A stretch of DNA of 64,000 bases from Liolophura sinensis (lineage: Eukaryota; Mollusca; Polyplacophora; Chitonida; Chitonidae), in assembly GCF_032854445.1 (NCBI RefSeq), contig NC_088300.1, positions 2,110,001 through 2,174,000 on the forward strand, read 5' to 3'. This document shows positions 12,633-26,050 of the stretch, one piece after another. The translations under genes and the position numbers were made by a program. Position 1 is the first letter of the stretch, and each line of letters begins with the position of its first letter. The notes below the pieces were generated by a model. It was not told the origin of the DNA. It worked only from the letters and a program-made list of their open reading frames with translations, and searched no databases.

Positions 12633-13989
12633 TATGTCTCTATGTTCAGCTCATAACGACAGAGAATCAGTGAGGTTCAGAAGGTGGAGCATAGCCATAA
12701 AATAACGATTTAGACAGAAGTTATGGGGAAGATATAAAGTTTGTCATGGTGTAGTAGATTCATTCATAACAACTAATTCTAAATTCTTTGACAGTGTGGC
12801 ATGAAAAAAATTTAAAACTCTTGATATTAGGTGTATCGTGCTAATGAGATTCATGTTGTAGTAACAACTAAGACATATTTGGCGTCTGTGATAGTCATGT
12901 GTTGTTGTTGTTGAACTTCTTTTTGGTTCTGTTTTGTAAATAAACCTGTGCCTTGTTTGTGTGATAACAGAAATCCCAATATGGAGAAAGTTGGAAGCTG
13001 TTCACACAGAGGATGTTCCCAGCTATGTGGCAGCCTGTCAAGATTCCTTTATTAAATGGCTGGCCAACTTTGCCATCACTTCAAGGAGACCAGAAGTGCC
13101 TGTAGGACCGTAAGTTTACCTCAGTGAATACTACTTGTACAGATATCATTTTATGCAGTCATTTCAATGTTTCTAAAGTTTTGAAATTAAATACAGAACT
13201 AAATACCTCCAAGTTTTTTAGACCATGTGCCTCTTTCTATATATATTCTAGTATTTATTCCTTGCTTACGTCATTACACTTGAGCTTGCAATCTGAAAGT
13301 AACAGTCTGACCTGTGCACACATTCATGTGCTTAAAGACTACAGTAAATCATCTGAAACTGATCTAAGGGATTGTTTGGAGACAAATAAAATATTTCTTT
13401 TTGTGCTACCCTACTGAGGGCATTGTTTATTTTGTTTTATTAATTGCTTGAACTTAAGAAGAAGACATCGCAGTTTTCTTGATATATGTCAAGAGCAATA
13501 GATAAAATTATTATTCATTGTGGATGTTGATGTGTTTTGTGAATGTTTGCCAGGAGAAGTTCCAATTTTGACAAGAACCGGTAGATAATTTTTTTTTTTT
13601 TTTTTTTAGATTTTGCATCCTAGATAGAACAGTGCTTCAATATAGAGCCTAAATAAAGATTAAGAAAAAACCCTAGACTCTGTCAAGCTTAATCTGCATC
13701 ATTAGAATTATAAAAGTAGATATGCTGAGACATGGAACTACATACATGTATAGCAAGTACTACATGGTATGTTGGCATCAAGAAATATGGCATACTAACA
13801 AGGTCTTGGTTGGTCGTGAGGTTTAATTAGACATGCTCAAAACACTAACAAATCCTCAGCTTTTTCATCAGCTAATCCTTGTAATTAACTTATTACCTGG
13901 TTCATGGTTCCCTATTCCCATACCTGTGGCTTGGAGGCCCTTGTTGGGTTCTCATAGCAGATTACTTTACTATGAGGTTATGTGCTGGA

Positions 13990-14112
13990 GTCTCACTGGT
14001 TCATCAGGGTCCATAAGTCAGGTGATTTGTCAGGTGTACTGTGGTTTGCCCGGTGACTCTGGGCATGAAAGTTCAGTATTCTTGAGTGTAGTGTTAAAAC
14101 ACTAATCAAATG
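13990..14112 (+). mobile_element. Degenerate SINE 3' part, intron 9 (copy 1)
   Basis: Tail agtattcttgagtgtagtgt followed by taaaacactaatcaaat is a drifted form of the family A tail. No head remains. Copy 2 counterpart at 45776-45893. Confidence 0.55.
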
Positions 14113-15795
14113 TCACATGTCCTATTATGTTGGAAATATTGAATCCGTTGTAGATTTAAGAACATACATGTACATTAAATATTATTTTTTGGGGGTTAAT
14201 TATAGAGGGTATTAACTATGGTGATGCTTACAAGCCTATCCTGCTGGGCATGGTTTCACAAAACTTTCAAGTTCTTTTGCTTAATAATACCATACTTATG
14301 ATGGGTTTGACTGAAGTTTTATCAAGAATCACTCCATGTGGGACTGAAGCAATAAAACACTGGCTGGCAATTTACTGAACTTAGTTTGGGTTTGTGTGAA
14401 TCTGTTAGGGTTGGAGGAAACTGTCTCTTATTAAAGCATAAATGTTGAAAACCAGTCGGCTAATCAAGAGAGATAGGACATTCTTCCTTGCATGCACTTA
14501 ATACTTTGACATCATTATTGCCTTGTCTTTACGACTTACAGAGTACTATATGTACAACATTAGATGGTGGTTAAATTTTATCAGAAATTCACAATAATTA
14601 TGCCTTCATATTTGATGTCATAAGTGGCAAGGATAACTCATACATTGTACATCCTTCATCTTAAACTGTTTTATTTAATTTAAACCTAAATCCATATACG
14701 TTTTTTTACTGATTTGTGTCTATTTGTTACACTGTGATTAGATCTTTACTTAGTGTTTGTGGGTGCAGGGTTTCTTAATAATCCCCATAACTACAAAAGA
14801 GGCAGGAGCAGGGGCATATACATGTCCTAGTATACTGTTGTGTGAACACCTCGCGCAGCACATAGTTGTACAGAGGGTTCCGTTGACTAATCCTGGGCAT
14901 CTTGTAATCATCATTCACTATGCAAGCATTGCATGTATTTTGTAACCCTCTGCCATGCATGTCTGTAGCCTTCTCTCCTAACCCTGCTCTGTCTACAGCG
15001 GACTTTCATGTTCATTCCTTGCTGATCATCCCAGTGCCAACAGGTCAGATGAAGATGGCAAGGAGAGCTCAGATGACAAGGTAGACAACTCTGAGCAGCA
15101 ATCTGGTAGTCAGAGCAGCACACTGACCAGTGGTTCTCAGGCTGTGGAGAAGGACTCTGCTGACTCGAGTCTCTGCAGCGATGAACACAGCCAGTCTGAG
15201 TACGAGATTGTCCGTGGAGTTCTCTACTCTACAAGGGAGAATGTGAACATTGTACAGGAAATCTTCAGACAGGTCAGCGTTCATATCATCAAGCAAAATC
15301 AAACCAGTGGTTATCAGAAGTTTTAGTATTCTCTATGATTTGTAGTAGTGCTGTTCTTTTCGTGTGGCTGATTGTCATGGTCGATCCTGTGGGTATAAAT
15401 CTTGATGGAGGAGTTATCATGAAGTGACCCACAGTGGATGTCATGCATGGGTCAGAAATGACCACAAATTGTCCCTAGCCAATAGGAAAAAGAGGGCTCC
15501 ACAAGCTGCTTTTATTGCCTGTTGGATATTTGATCATCCATGTTGAAATTAGCACAAGTAAAATGTGAAGTGGATGAGTGAAATAAGTGTTTAACTCTAA
15601 ATTTAAAATGTTTGCACTAGCATAAAAGTCTTTGTCACAGTTTCTGTATTAAGTATACTTTATTAAGTATACGCCCATGAAAAATATGAAAATAATGTAA
15701 TGATTTTAAGGGAACTACAGGTAACAATAAATTTATAAGATACAATTTCAAGTCAAGCAGATAATGATCTAAATACCTGCAGTACAAAGCATTTT

Positions 15796-16124
15796 AATTT
15801 ACATTCATTGAGTCTACTAGCGCACAAGTACAACCTGATTCAGAACAGATGCATGTATTTGTATACATCATAGTGTTAATTTACATTCATTGAGTCTACT
15901 AGCGCACAAGTACAACCTGATTCAGAACAGATGCATGTATTTGTATACATCATAGTGTTAATTTACATTCATTGAGTCTACTAGCGCACAAGTACAACCT
16001 GATTCAGAACAGATGCATGTATTTGTATACAACATAGTGTTAATTTACATTCATTGAGTCGACTTACATACAGGTTCAGCCTGATCTAGAACAGATACAT
16101 GTATTTGTCTACAACATAGTGGTG
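15796..16124 (+). repeat. 82-bp tandem repeat in intron 10 (copy 1)
   Basis: Three near-identical 82-bp units starting at 15796, 15878 and 15960, followed by one diverged unit from 16042. Confidence 0.95.
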
Positions 16125-19100
16125 TATATATAATGTAAACATCTTTATCACCTACATTTTCTTGTTAGTATGTTGTGTATGACAGATAGCTTACAGTACA
16201 CCACCACTAGACACTACATGTGTATAGGTCATGTAGACTGCAGACCAACACACAAATACAAGAAGACGTGACAGTTCCTGGCAAATTTACCTTGGTGACA
16301 GTATAACCTTTGAATGTGGATAAGTAACCAGCTAACTTTGAGAAATGATTTTCCACTTAAATTGTATTAGTTTTCGTTATTTTGACTGTTGGATAAGAAT
16401 GATGTTATTAATGTGGACAGCGTTTTGTAACTCTTCTGTGTGCATAGATTTAAATAGACTTCAGTTAAAGACAGTTTGACAAAACACGCTTTTTCTGGCC
16501 TACCAGCAAAGGTAGGTCCAAAAATGCCAGCACTATCAGTACTGAGTGGCAATAGGTAAAAAAAAAAATATATATATATGTATACTTCTTATGTTTAGGT
16601 GTTTTTGTTGGCAAGGTATTTAAAACTATTGAGTATTTCAATAAGTTTTTTGGCCAGTGATTTTTGAGAGCTACAAAAATATATAAACTGGTCCTTCAGG
16701 TAAATGAAGGCAAACATGATCACACTGTTCTCTGATCCATCACAACCTAATCTGGCCAGTGCTGGTTCAGCGTTACTGGTCCAACCAGAGCAGTGTTGAT
16801 TTCGGGCCCAGTCATGTTGTTACAGTTTCTTTTGGGTATAAAAACGCTCAAAAAGAAAGACTAGAAATATGCAAAGAGAGGGCTTGTGTGGACTAACAAT
16901 TTCTATGCTTCCAGGCACTCCTGTTCTCCTTTGAGCATGCAGCAGCCATGAAGAGAGTTATCAGTGTATACAAAGACTGGTTTCAGGTGGGTTCACTCTA
17001 ATTTATGTCAGTACTTGCTCTTTGTTTATTTGACAGTTTTGTAGTGGAATGCAGTTTTCTACAATGATTGATTCTCTTATAAAAGGGAAACTGTCAGTAG
17101 TTTCTCTTGACACACTTATAACTGCACAAAGCATGTGTTAACAAGCAAAACTTTTAACAACCCAAAACAAGGATAATCCGGAACCAAGGCCATTTGTTTT
17201 CAAAGGACAAGACAGCACCAGGCTAAAACATATTTCAATTGAAAGCAGGATACTAAAGGTTTCTAAAAAGTATCATACTTTTTATTTTAATGAGATTTCA
17301 CCGGATAACATGTAGAACATCTGGAGAATTTATCCATTCAAACATATTGCTCTCAGATTGTGCAGCCTGAGCTGTGACATAGCCTTTACTCTTTCACTCC
17401 ATGAAGGGACATGATAACACAAAACTAGAGCATAAGACATTTATTATTGTTTACGACGATTTAGTTATGTGTAGCCAAAGCGCCATTTCACAAAGTATTG
17501 TGGGACAGATCTGCATCATTTACGGACCACCACAGATGTAAACTCGTCTTTACGAATCATCTTTGATTTACAAGCTGTGTAATGTTCAACGATGGTACGT
17601 GTATCACAAATTATGTCAGACAGAAGCATACTGTCTTGCCCCAAACCGCATGCATCTCTCCCAAATACATTTTTTGTCTTTCATTTTAGTGTTTAGTCAG
17701 CAGTTTGTAAATAACAAATATCAAAGTCAGTGCAAAATTCATTAGGGAGATGCCGAAGGTTTATTGGAATGGGAAGACGGCATCTCTCCAAACAACGCTT
17801 AAAATTAATTAAAATTCTCAGGATGCATTTTTTTTTTCTCTGAATTTATTACAGTGAAGAATTTAAAGTTTGTTTCGTCTTTCTTGCTTATAAAGGATGT
17901 TTTCTTTCTGTTTTCTTTTATAACATATAGTAAAATTATTGAAACGCCATGTTCTAGCCGAGGTGCTTTCGCTGACGCCCTTGATGACTAGGTCAGCGCT
18001 GCTTTTATCTTAGAAGCCATGGCTACAAATTTGAAGCATAAAAGCCAGTGACCGTCGAATTCCTTGATTAGCCTCCATGGTATTTAGATTTATTGACCAT
18101 GAATCTAGTTTTGTAATTTTGTAAATATTGAATGGGGGTCAAAATCACCAGCACAACTCTTCCGGAGGATATGACCTGAACCAGGAATACGGACATGGCC
18201 GTGCATCTGCAGCCAGGCTACAGAAACAGGATCGCTGGAGTTCCTTGTAAATGATATACTAGGCCTACTGTGTCAACAGTTCAAACAGTGGAAGACATAT
18301 TCTTCCAGTATATCTAATTTCCAAGAAAGCTGCATATGTCACTCGAGCCTTCATCGCCGAAGTCCACAACTTTTATCTGTTGTAGGCTACTGCTTAGTCT
18401 ATTACGTAGAAAGTACTTTTGACGTTAGAGAGCTAGAGTAAACGTTATGCCCCCTTGGCCTTGATAATGGAGACATGCTGAAGCTGTGACAAGACGAAGT
18501 TTCACTAAGCCTTTACTGGGTTGAAAAAAAATCTAAAAAAATAGTTAGTGTCCGTTTAAGATACATTGAATGGCAGTCTGTCAGTGGAAATAAACATCAG
18601 TCAGGTGCTGTCCTTCACTTTAAAATCCCATAAAGTTTAAAAAGTATCAATGTAAAACAATAGTTGTTTGTCGTTCAAGAAGTAATTTTATGGTACATTT
18701 TGTACCTAACGTAAGCATATATTGTTTCAGATCATCTGTAATAATACACTAGTAATGGTGATACATAGAGAATACTCATGTAATCATTAGTACGGAAGTA
18801 AACCATTTATAGCAATGTAAGGTTTGTTTAATCTTAATTATAGACTAAGGCAATATGTGGTTTTATTGCAGCAGTTTATACAATGTATGTTATTATTTTC
18901 TTAGTCTAATAGTATTGTTTTATTTGTGATACTTGTTGTTTGTTACTAACAATGTTTTCCTGCATTTTAGATCCTTAAAGATTGACCTGTATTGTTTTGC
19001 ATTTGATGTAGGCTTACATGCTATATGTAAGTCATTAGGATTGATAACATTTTGGCTGTACTTTACCAATATGAACAGACCCTATGTATATTTTGTTTTA

Positions 19101-21799
19101 TACTGTGGTCATCTGTGTTTATGAACATGACATGATTGAAAACTATTGGTACTTGCCATCTTCCTGAAAAGAGAACAAAAACTGAAAAAAAAAGAAGAAA
19201 AAGTTGTTTTGCTCGAAGTCAGAGTAAGTCATAATCAGTTGTATTCCTAAATATGGTGATCTAGGTCCAAGCTGAAGACGATGGCAATCTTCTCATATAT
19301 GAATTGGGCATATGAATTGTTTAGTTACTTATGTCTGACAATATAGTAAAATCATTGGTGTCCCTTCTGGCCAGGATATTGTTGATTTCTGCACAGAAGA
19401 CTATATTGTGAAACCAGAGAATGGATCACAACTCAAGTATGTAGAGTGATGGGAAATGTTCAGAACAAGTCACATTAATTTTCTGGATGACATTACGACG
19501 AGAAAGAATACAGAAATTTTGAACATAGTTTTGCTGAACAGAAAACCCCTGCCTTGGAATATGATAGGCAAGAAGCTTGAGAGTTAATGCTGAAATGTTA
19601 TACCAAGCCGCCTTAAGTAAATTAGAAATCATATACTGTAGATAGCAAGAGATATAATATGACGGAATAAAGCCCTCAGCACACAGCTTGGACCTTAATA
19701 CTGTCTATAGGAAAGAGTCCCATCCTGGCAGCCATGATGTTGTTGTTGTTGCTTGCTTTGCTGTAGTTGTATGTGGAGTATGTACTTTTGCAGCATGTAG
19801 AGCAGCGGCCCGTGTTTATGCAGGAACCAAGTGTGGATGTGACTTCGGGTCTGGAACAGAGAGGAACACCTGAATTCCACCACAGTAGTCTCTCTGACAT
19901 CATTGAGGAGAGTTCATCTGGAGTAAGACACTCTCATTACCTCCTTGATTTGAGGCTGTTGCCATGGTAATGTCAGTGGCATTACCATAGCAACACCATC
20001 TATCTATCTATCGCTCTCTCATTTTTATACCACTTCAGTGTCTTCTCTCTGTCTCTTATTTTTACCCAATTATGTAACATTTTATTTGACTATCATCTTT
20101 TTTTTTTTTTTTTTTTTGCATTTGTGCAGGTACATTGTATTTGGACATAAGCTTAACCACAATATCTGGTTGCTTAACCACATTATCTGGTTTTCCTTAA
20201 CTTGGATCCTCTGGATGATTTATTTCTTGAAATTTCTGTCTGGTTGCATCCGTGTTGTTTGAAAATGACATGAATCCCATACCTTTCCCAAATCTGAAAG
20301 ATGTAGATGTGACAGTTCATCAGTCATGACATTGCAAATACATGTTACAGGTAACAGAATTTGTGCTCTGGAAGCTACATTATACTGTGAGACCAACAAC
20401 CCCTGATTGTTTGTCTTTGAATGTCTTTTTGTCGGTCTTTTGATTTTGTTTTTTAAGTTCTGCTGTTAGTATTTAAGTGTGATTAGTTTTTGCTCTACTT
20501 GTAAATAAAAAATGATGAAATAAGACAGTTGTCACATCATCTTATCATGGTAGCTAATTTTGAAGTAAAACTTTTCACAGCAACTGCTGTGTTTATATCT
20601 GTGTGAAGAATTGGTCAATTAAAAGTAAAAGTTCTGTTCACATGTTGGGGTCAGAAGAGTTTCATAGTTTTCACAATATCAGTGACTGTGAAGTGAAGTG
20701 ATTTGAATGGTTTGTTTTGTGCACAGATCTGCATTAGTATTGAAAGTTTAATGTTTTAATTTATTTTGCACTTTCAATTTTTTTTGATTGATTTTTGTGT
20801 TGTTAATTATTTTTCTGCTCTAGTGTAAGTCTGTTCTCATTGTTGATCACTGACACTGGCATTGTCATAGTATTTGAAGCTAAGCACAGTATAAACTATT
20901 TGTATGACAAATTGTACGGACAAATCAGACTGTCCTCTTACCTTGACTGTGATGACAGTGGACTATCCTGAATTCCTCAAACTTTTCCCATGTAAAAAGA
21001 CAACATTGAATTCAACCTCATGCACCTGACTAGTTCAGTTTTGGAAACAAGACTAGATGTCTTGATTAACCAACTTCAAGGTTTCACAAAAAGTGCAGTT
21101 TTATCAGTCTAGATAACAGGGCTCTCAAAAAGTCTCAACATAAGCACCAGGTAAACATGGGAAAGGGTGGAGGTAGAGGAGTAGTGAGTGAATATTGATC
21201 ACTTTTATGAAGTGATCAAACACAACACATTGTAAAATGACCAATAAAATTCTTGTCTGATTGTATTTGTTTTTCAATTTCATTAAATTGCAGAACATGA
21301 AGGTTTTCCACATAAAAGTAAACTGTTTTTAATCTCAGTTATGTTGCACTAAAAATTTACAAATCTTGCAATTTCCTGCTGCTAGGCAGCTCTTGCATGA
21401 TATGATCAAACTACATTGTATGTATTAAAAAGTCAGTGATAAGTTCTACTTGTCCACTGTACTGTAGGATTCGTCTCCCTTACCCTCCACACCTCGCCAG
21501 ATGGTTTCCTTAGAGTTACCAGAGAGACAGAGAACAGTGAGGAATGCCTCTTACCTGGGTGCGATCCAGGACCTGGCAGACAGCGGGGATGAGAGTCACA
21601 TGGACGTCAAGGCAGGGCTTCAGCGCGTCTGTCAGGTGTTCATAACGAATGCCGCTAATGTGTTCCTGCAGGAGGTCCATGATGAGAACCTTTTAAATGA
21701 ACAGGTGAGAAGATGTCGAAAGGGTGAATTGTTTTTCAGTTATAAATTTACTTGTAGTCGTTTTAAGAGTGACTGAGCTGAATTTTTGTGTTAATGTTA

Positions 21800-21893
21800 T
21801 AAAATATTTACTAAATCGATTTCCTGAATCTTGATTGTCATTTTTTTTATCACAAAGATGACATGTTAAGATAGTTTATCTATTTTGTTCTTA
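21800..21893 (+). other. 94-bp segment inverted between copies (copy 1), intron 13
   Basis: This segment is the reverse complement of 53807-53900, with two or three mismatches. Flanks on both sides are collinear in the two copies. Confidence 0.95.
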
Positions 21894-22659
21894 ATAAGAT
21901 CTGTAACAGTGATATGTATATCTGGTATGCATTTTCTTGACGGAATACATATAAAAGCATTTCGTTTTCTATGTTTGCAAAGGTGGCATTATGTTCCTCT
22001 GAGGTTCTCAAGTAATAACTTGTGAAAAGTCTTCTTTGTTACCGTTCATCCGAAATTTTTTAAGGACACATCAACAAAGGCAATCAGACAGTATCTGACA
22101 TGATAGCACATCTACTAGAAGATATTCAGTATTGATTCGGTTATGTTTGCTTGCAGGTGGATTTGTGTAAGAGAGTCCTCAATATCTACAGATATATCGT
22201 CATGAACATACCCATACAGCAGCAGACATGGTGAGTCAGCCTCAGTTTTCTTCTCCGCTAAATCCAAGAGATCATAATTCCATCTATATTCCCATGCTGT
22301 TCATGTTCATTTATGTGTATGCTTGAGGGTGGGGAAATCTTGTACCAGTGCATTTGGACTGCATGGCATTGAATAAGAACTCTCTACAAACTGTAGTCTG
22401 CTTTCTTTACCCAGATACATGTTGCGTGTTGATGGGTCTTTCAGTAGTTAGCCATGTAAAGCATTTCAGCAAATTCCTTTCTGGTGTCAAAAGACTTCTA
22501 TACATGTAGTATTTATCCTTTGGAATTTAACAGGCAAAAATTTCCGGATGCCAACTGTTCAAAGTGTGACTAAAGCACTGACTGTCTATGACTTAGAACC
22601 TTGGCCAGTGAGGTGGTATGTTTGAATACAGCTCACGTTATTTCATTTGTGTCAGGAGA

Positions 22660-22895
22660 TTTATGAAGTTCATGTACCTGGTGAAGGTTGGTTTCCTCCT
22701 CTGGATACTATGGTTTCCTCCTTCAGGCTCTATGGTTTCCTCCTCCAGACACTATGGTCTCCTCCCGGAGACACTATAGCTTCCTCCTCCAGACACTATG
22801 GTTTCCTCCTCCAGACACTATGGTTTCCTCCATCTGACCACCGCCATGTATGTGAAAACTTCTTGAGCATGGTGTTAAATACCAATCAAATAAAT
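22660..22895 (+). mobile_element. SINE-like element with internal 22-bp repeat, intron 14 (copy 1)
   Basis: About seven units of roughly 22 bp (ctatggtttcctcctccaga) lie in front of a tail with cttgagcatggtgttaaata and ccaatcaaataaat. The body of the SINE seems to have expanded as a minisatellite. Confidence 0.6.
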
Positions 22896-24213
22896 GCGAT
22901 AAAATCCTTGTATATTAAGGTGCTTCCAAATACATGGACTGATGAATTCGCTCTAGTTCACTTGTATCTCTGCGTGTGTTACCACAGGCTGTTGGTTGTT
23001 TCAGGGAGCAGATATTGAGGGTACTATTAGGCATCACCTCGGGAGTTCTCAGGGAATGTCCCCCTAAAGACAAGAGTAAGACCCTGGGAGGACGACTTGC
23101 TCAGCCTATTTTTCAGGTTAGTTCGATATTTACCAAGAAAATAATATAATGTTCCTGGGGCTTGTTTTAAAGTATTTAATGATGTTCTGGGCATGGTTTG
23201 AAAACCTTCCCAAGTTCAGTAAACTCAACAAGTCAGTAGCTTTTTGTGTATTAAAGTCCAACATGGAGTGTTTTATGACAAAAAGTCAAACACTTCATAA
23301 AGATTATATCATGTTGCTCGAGAAAAAAACAGACAAAAAAAAAATGGATAAATTATTTTATTAATATTTTTTTAAAGCTGGTTGAGATTGGCACTACAAC
23401 TACTGTAGTTTTATCCTGTCATAGTGATATATTGGTGTGGTGATTACAGTCTAATGCCATGGACTGAAGACTGACCCATGGGACCTGTGTCACCTACAGT
23501 AAATACGGTTTTGCCTCGATGTCAGTCCAAGGAGTGACTGGTGTCGGCCGAGGAACCAAACAGTTGATGTACCCTAATCCCTTAACCTTTTCGCACACGA
23601 AAGAGCAACTTTCAGTGCAATTTATGCTCATTTATGGTTAGATTTTGGAGACAAAACTACATAGGGTGGACTGACCAATTTCAGGACCTCACAAAGAATA
23701 TAATTTTATCTTTCTGGATTGGATAATGCCTTCAGATTAAGCTTGAATGAACATGTTGCACACATGCGAAAAGGTTGAAGAATTTCGGTGGTTGTAATAA
23801 GATGTCCGCTGACCCGCTAGTTGGTTGACATCTGAGCACATCTAATTATCACGTACATCCATGGGTTATCCCCAGCTAAATGGTTTAACATGTACATATT
23901 GTTTTTCTATTTTGTGCGGGGGTGAGGAGCAGACCGGACCAAAGCAGGTACAAGAAATATTTGTTATACATTTGATGGGGTGCAGTTATTGATTCTGGGG
24001 TTAACTCTTGTTGACGAAGACAGAGGAGTACTCATGTTTTTCTAGAGGGAAAAACATACATTTGTACATTTAACCTTTTCTTGCAGACATTGATAGTAAC
24101 GTGGATTAAGGCCAACCTGAATGTGTTCATCAGCTGTAAGCTGTGGGACCTGTTCCTAGAGGTGCTGTCCTCTCTCACCCACTGGGAGGAGCTGATCAGA
24201 GAGTGGGCTGTGA

Positions 24214-26050
24214 GTAGAGCAGTGCTAAAGCTTCATCCCCCTGTACAAAAGTGTGCTGTCTGACACATCATTTAAAAGTAGAGCAGTGCTAAAGCTTCAT
24301 CCCCCTGTACAAAAGTGTGCTGTCTGACACATCATTTAAAAGTAGAGTAGTGCTAAAGCTTCATCCCCCTGTACAAAAGTGTGCTGTCTGACACATCATT
24401 TAAAAGAAGAGCAGTGCTAAAGCTTCATCCCCCTGTACAAAAGTGTGCTGTCTGACACATCATTTAAAAGTAGAGCAGTGCTAAAGCTTCATCCCCCTGT
24501 ACAAAAGTGTGCTGTCTGACACATTTAAAAGTAGAGCAGTGCTAAAGCTTCATCCCCCTGTACAAAAGTGTGCTGTCTGACAGATCATTTAAAGTAGAGC
24601 AGTGCTAAAGCTTCATCCCCCTGTACAAAAGTGTGCTGTCTGACACATCATTTAAAAGTAGAGCAGTGCTAAAACTTCATCCCCCTGTACAAAAGTATGC
24701 TGTCTGACACATCATTTAAAAGTAGAGCAGTGCTAAAGCTTCACCCCCCTGTACAAAAGTGTGCTGTCTGACACATCATTTAAAAGTAGAGCAGTGCTAA
24801 AGCTTCATCCCCCTGTACAAAAGTGTGCTGTCTGACAGATCATTTTAAGTAGAGCAGGGCTAAAGCTTCATCCCCCTGTACAAAAGTGTGCTGTCTGACA
24901 CATCATTTAAAAAGTAGAGCAGTGCTAAAGCTTTATACACCTGCACAAAAGTGTGCTGTCTGACACATCATTTAAAAGTAGAGCAGTGCTGAAGCTTCAT
25001 CCCCCTGTACAAAAGTGTGCTGTCTGACACATCATTTAAAAGTAGAGCAGTGCTAAAGCTTCATCCCCCTGTACAAAAGTGTGCTGTCTGACACATCATT
25101 TAAAGTAGAGCAGTGCTAAAACTTCATCCCCCTGTACAAAAGTGTGTTGTCTGACACATCATTTAAAAGTAGAGCAGTGCTAAAGCTTCATCCCCCTGTA
25201 CAAAGTGTGCTGTCTGACACATCATTTAAAAGTAGAGCAGTGCTAAAGCTTCATCCCCCTGTTACAAAAGTGTGCTGTCTGACACATCATTTAAAAGTAG
25301 AGCAGTGCTAAAGCTTCATCCCCCTGTACAAAAGTGTGCTGTCTGACACATCATTTAAAAGTAGAGCAGTGCTGAAGCTTCATCCCCCTGTACAAAAGTA
25401 TGCTGTCTGACACATCATTTAAAGTAGAGCAGTGCTAAAGCTTCATCCCCCTGTACAAAAGTGTGCTATCTAACACATCATTTAAAATTAGAGCAGTGCT
25501 AATGCTTTATCCCCCTGTACAAAAGTGTGCTGTCTGACACATCATTTAAAAGTAGAGCAGTGCTAAAGCTTCATCCCCCTGTACAAAAGTGTGCTGTCTG
25601 ACACATCATTTAAAAGTAGAGCAGTGCTAAAGCATCATCCCCCTGTACAAAAGTGTGCTGTCTGACACATCATTTAAAAGTAGAGCAGTGCTAAAGCTTC
25701 ATCCCTCTGTACAAAAGTGTGCTGTCTGACACATCATTTAAAAGTAGAGCAGTGCTAAAGCTTCATCCCCCTGTACAAAAGTATGCTGTCTGACACATCA
25801 TTTAAAAGTAGAGCAGTGCTGAAGCTTCATCCCCCTGTACAAAAGTGTGCTGTCTGATACATCATTTAAAAGTAGAGCAGTGCTAAAGCTTCATCCCCCT
25901 GTACTAAAGTATGCTGTCTGACACATCATTTAAAAGTAGAGCAGTTCTAAAGCTTCATCCCCTGTACAAAAGTGTGTTGTCTGACACATCATTTAAAAGT
26001 AGAGCAGTGCTAAAACTTCATCCCCCTGTTACAAAAGTGTGCTGTCTGAC
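24214..26050 (+). repeat. 64-bp minisatellite filling intron 16 (copy 1)
   Basis: About 29 units of 64 bp, each with gtagagcagtgctaaagctt and most with a HindIII site. The first unit begins 4 nt after the end of exon 16; the last ends about 30 nt before exon 17, so almost the whole intron (24210-26081) is repeat. Confidence 0.95.
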
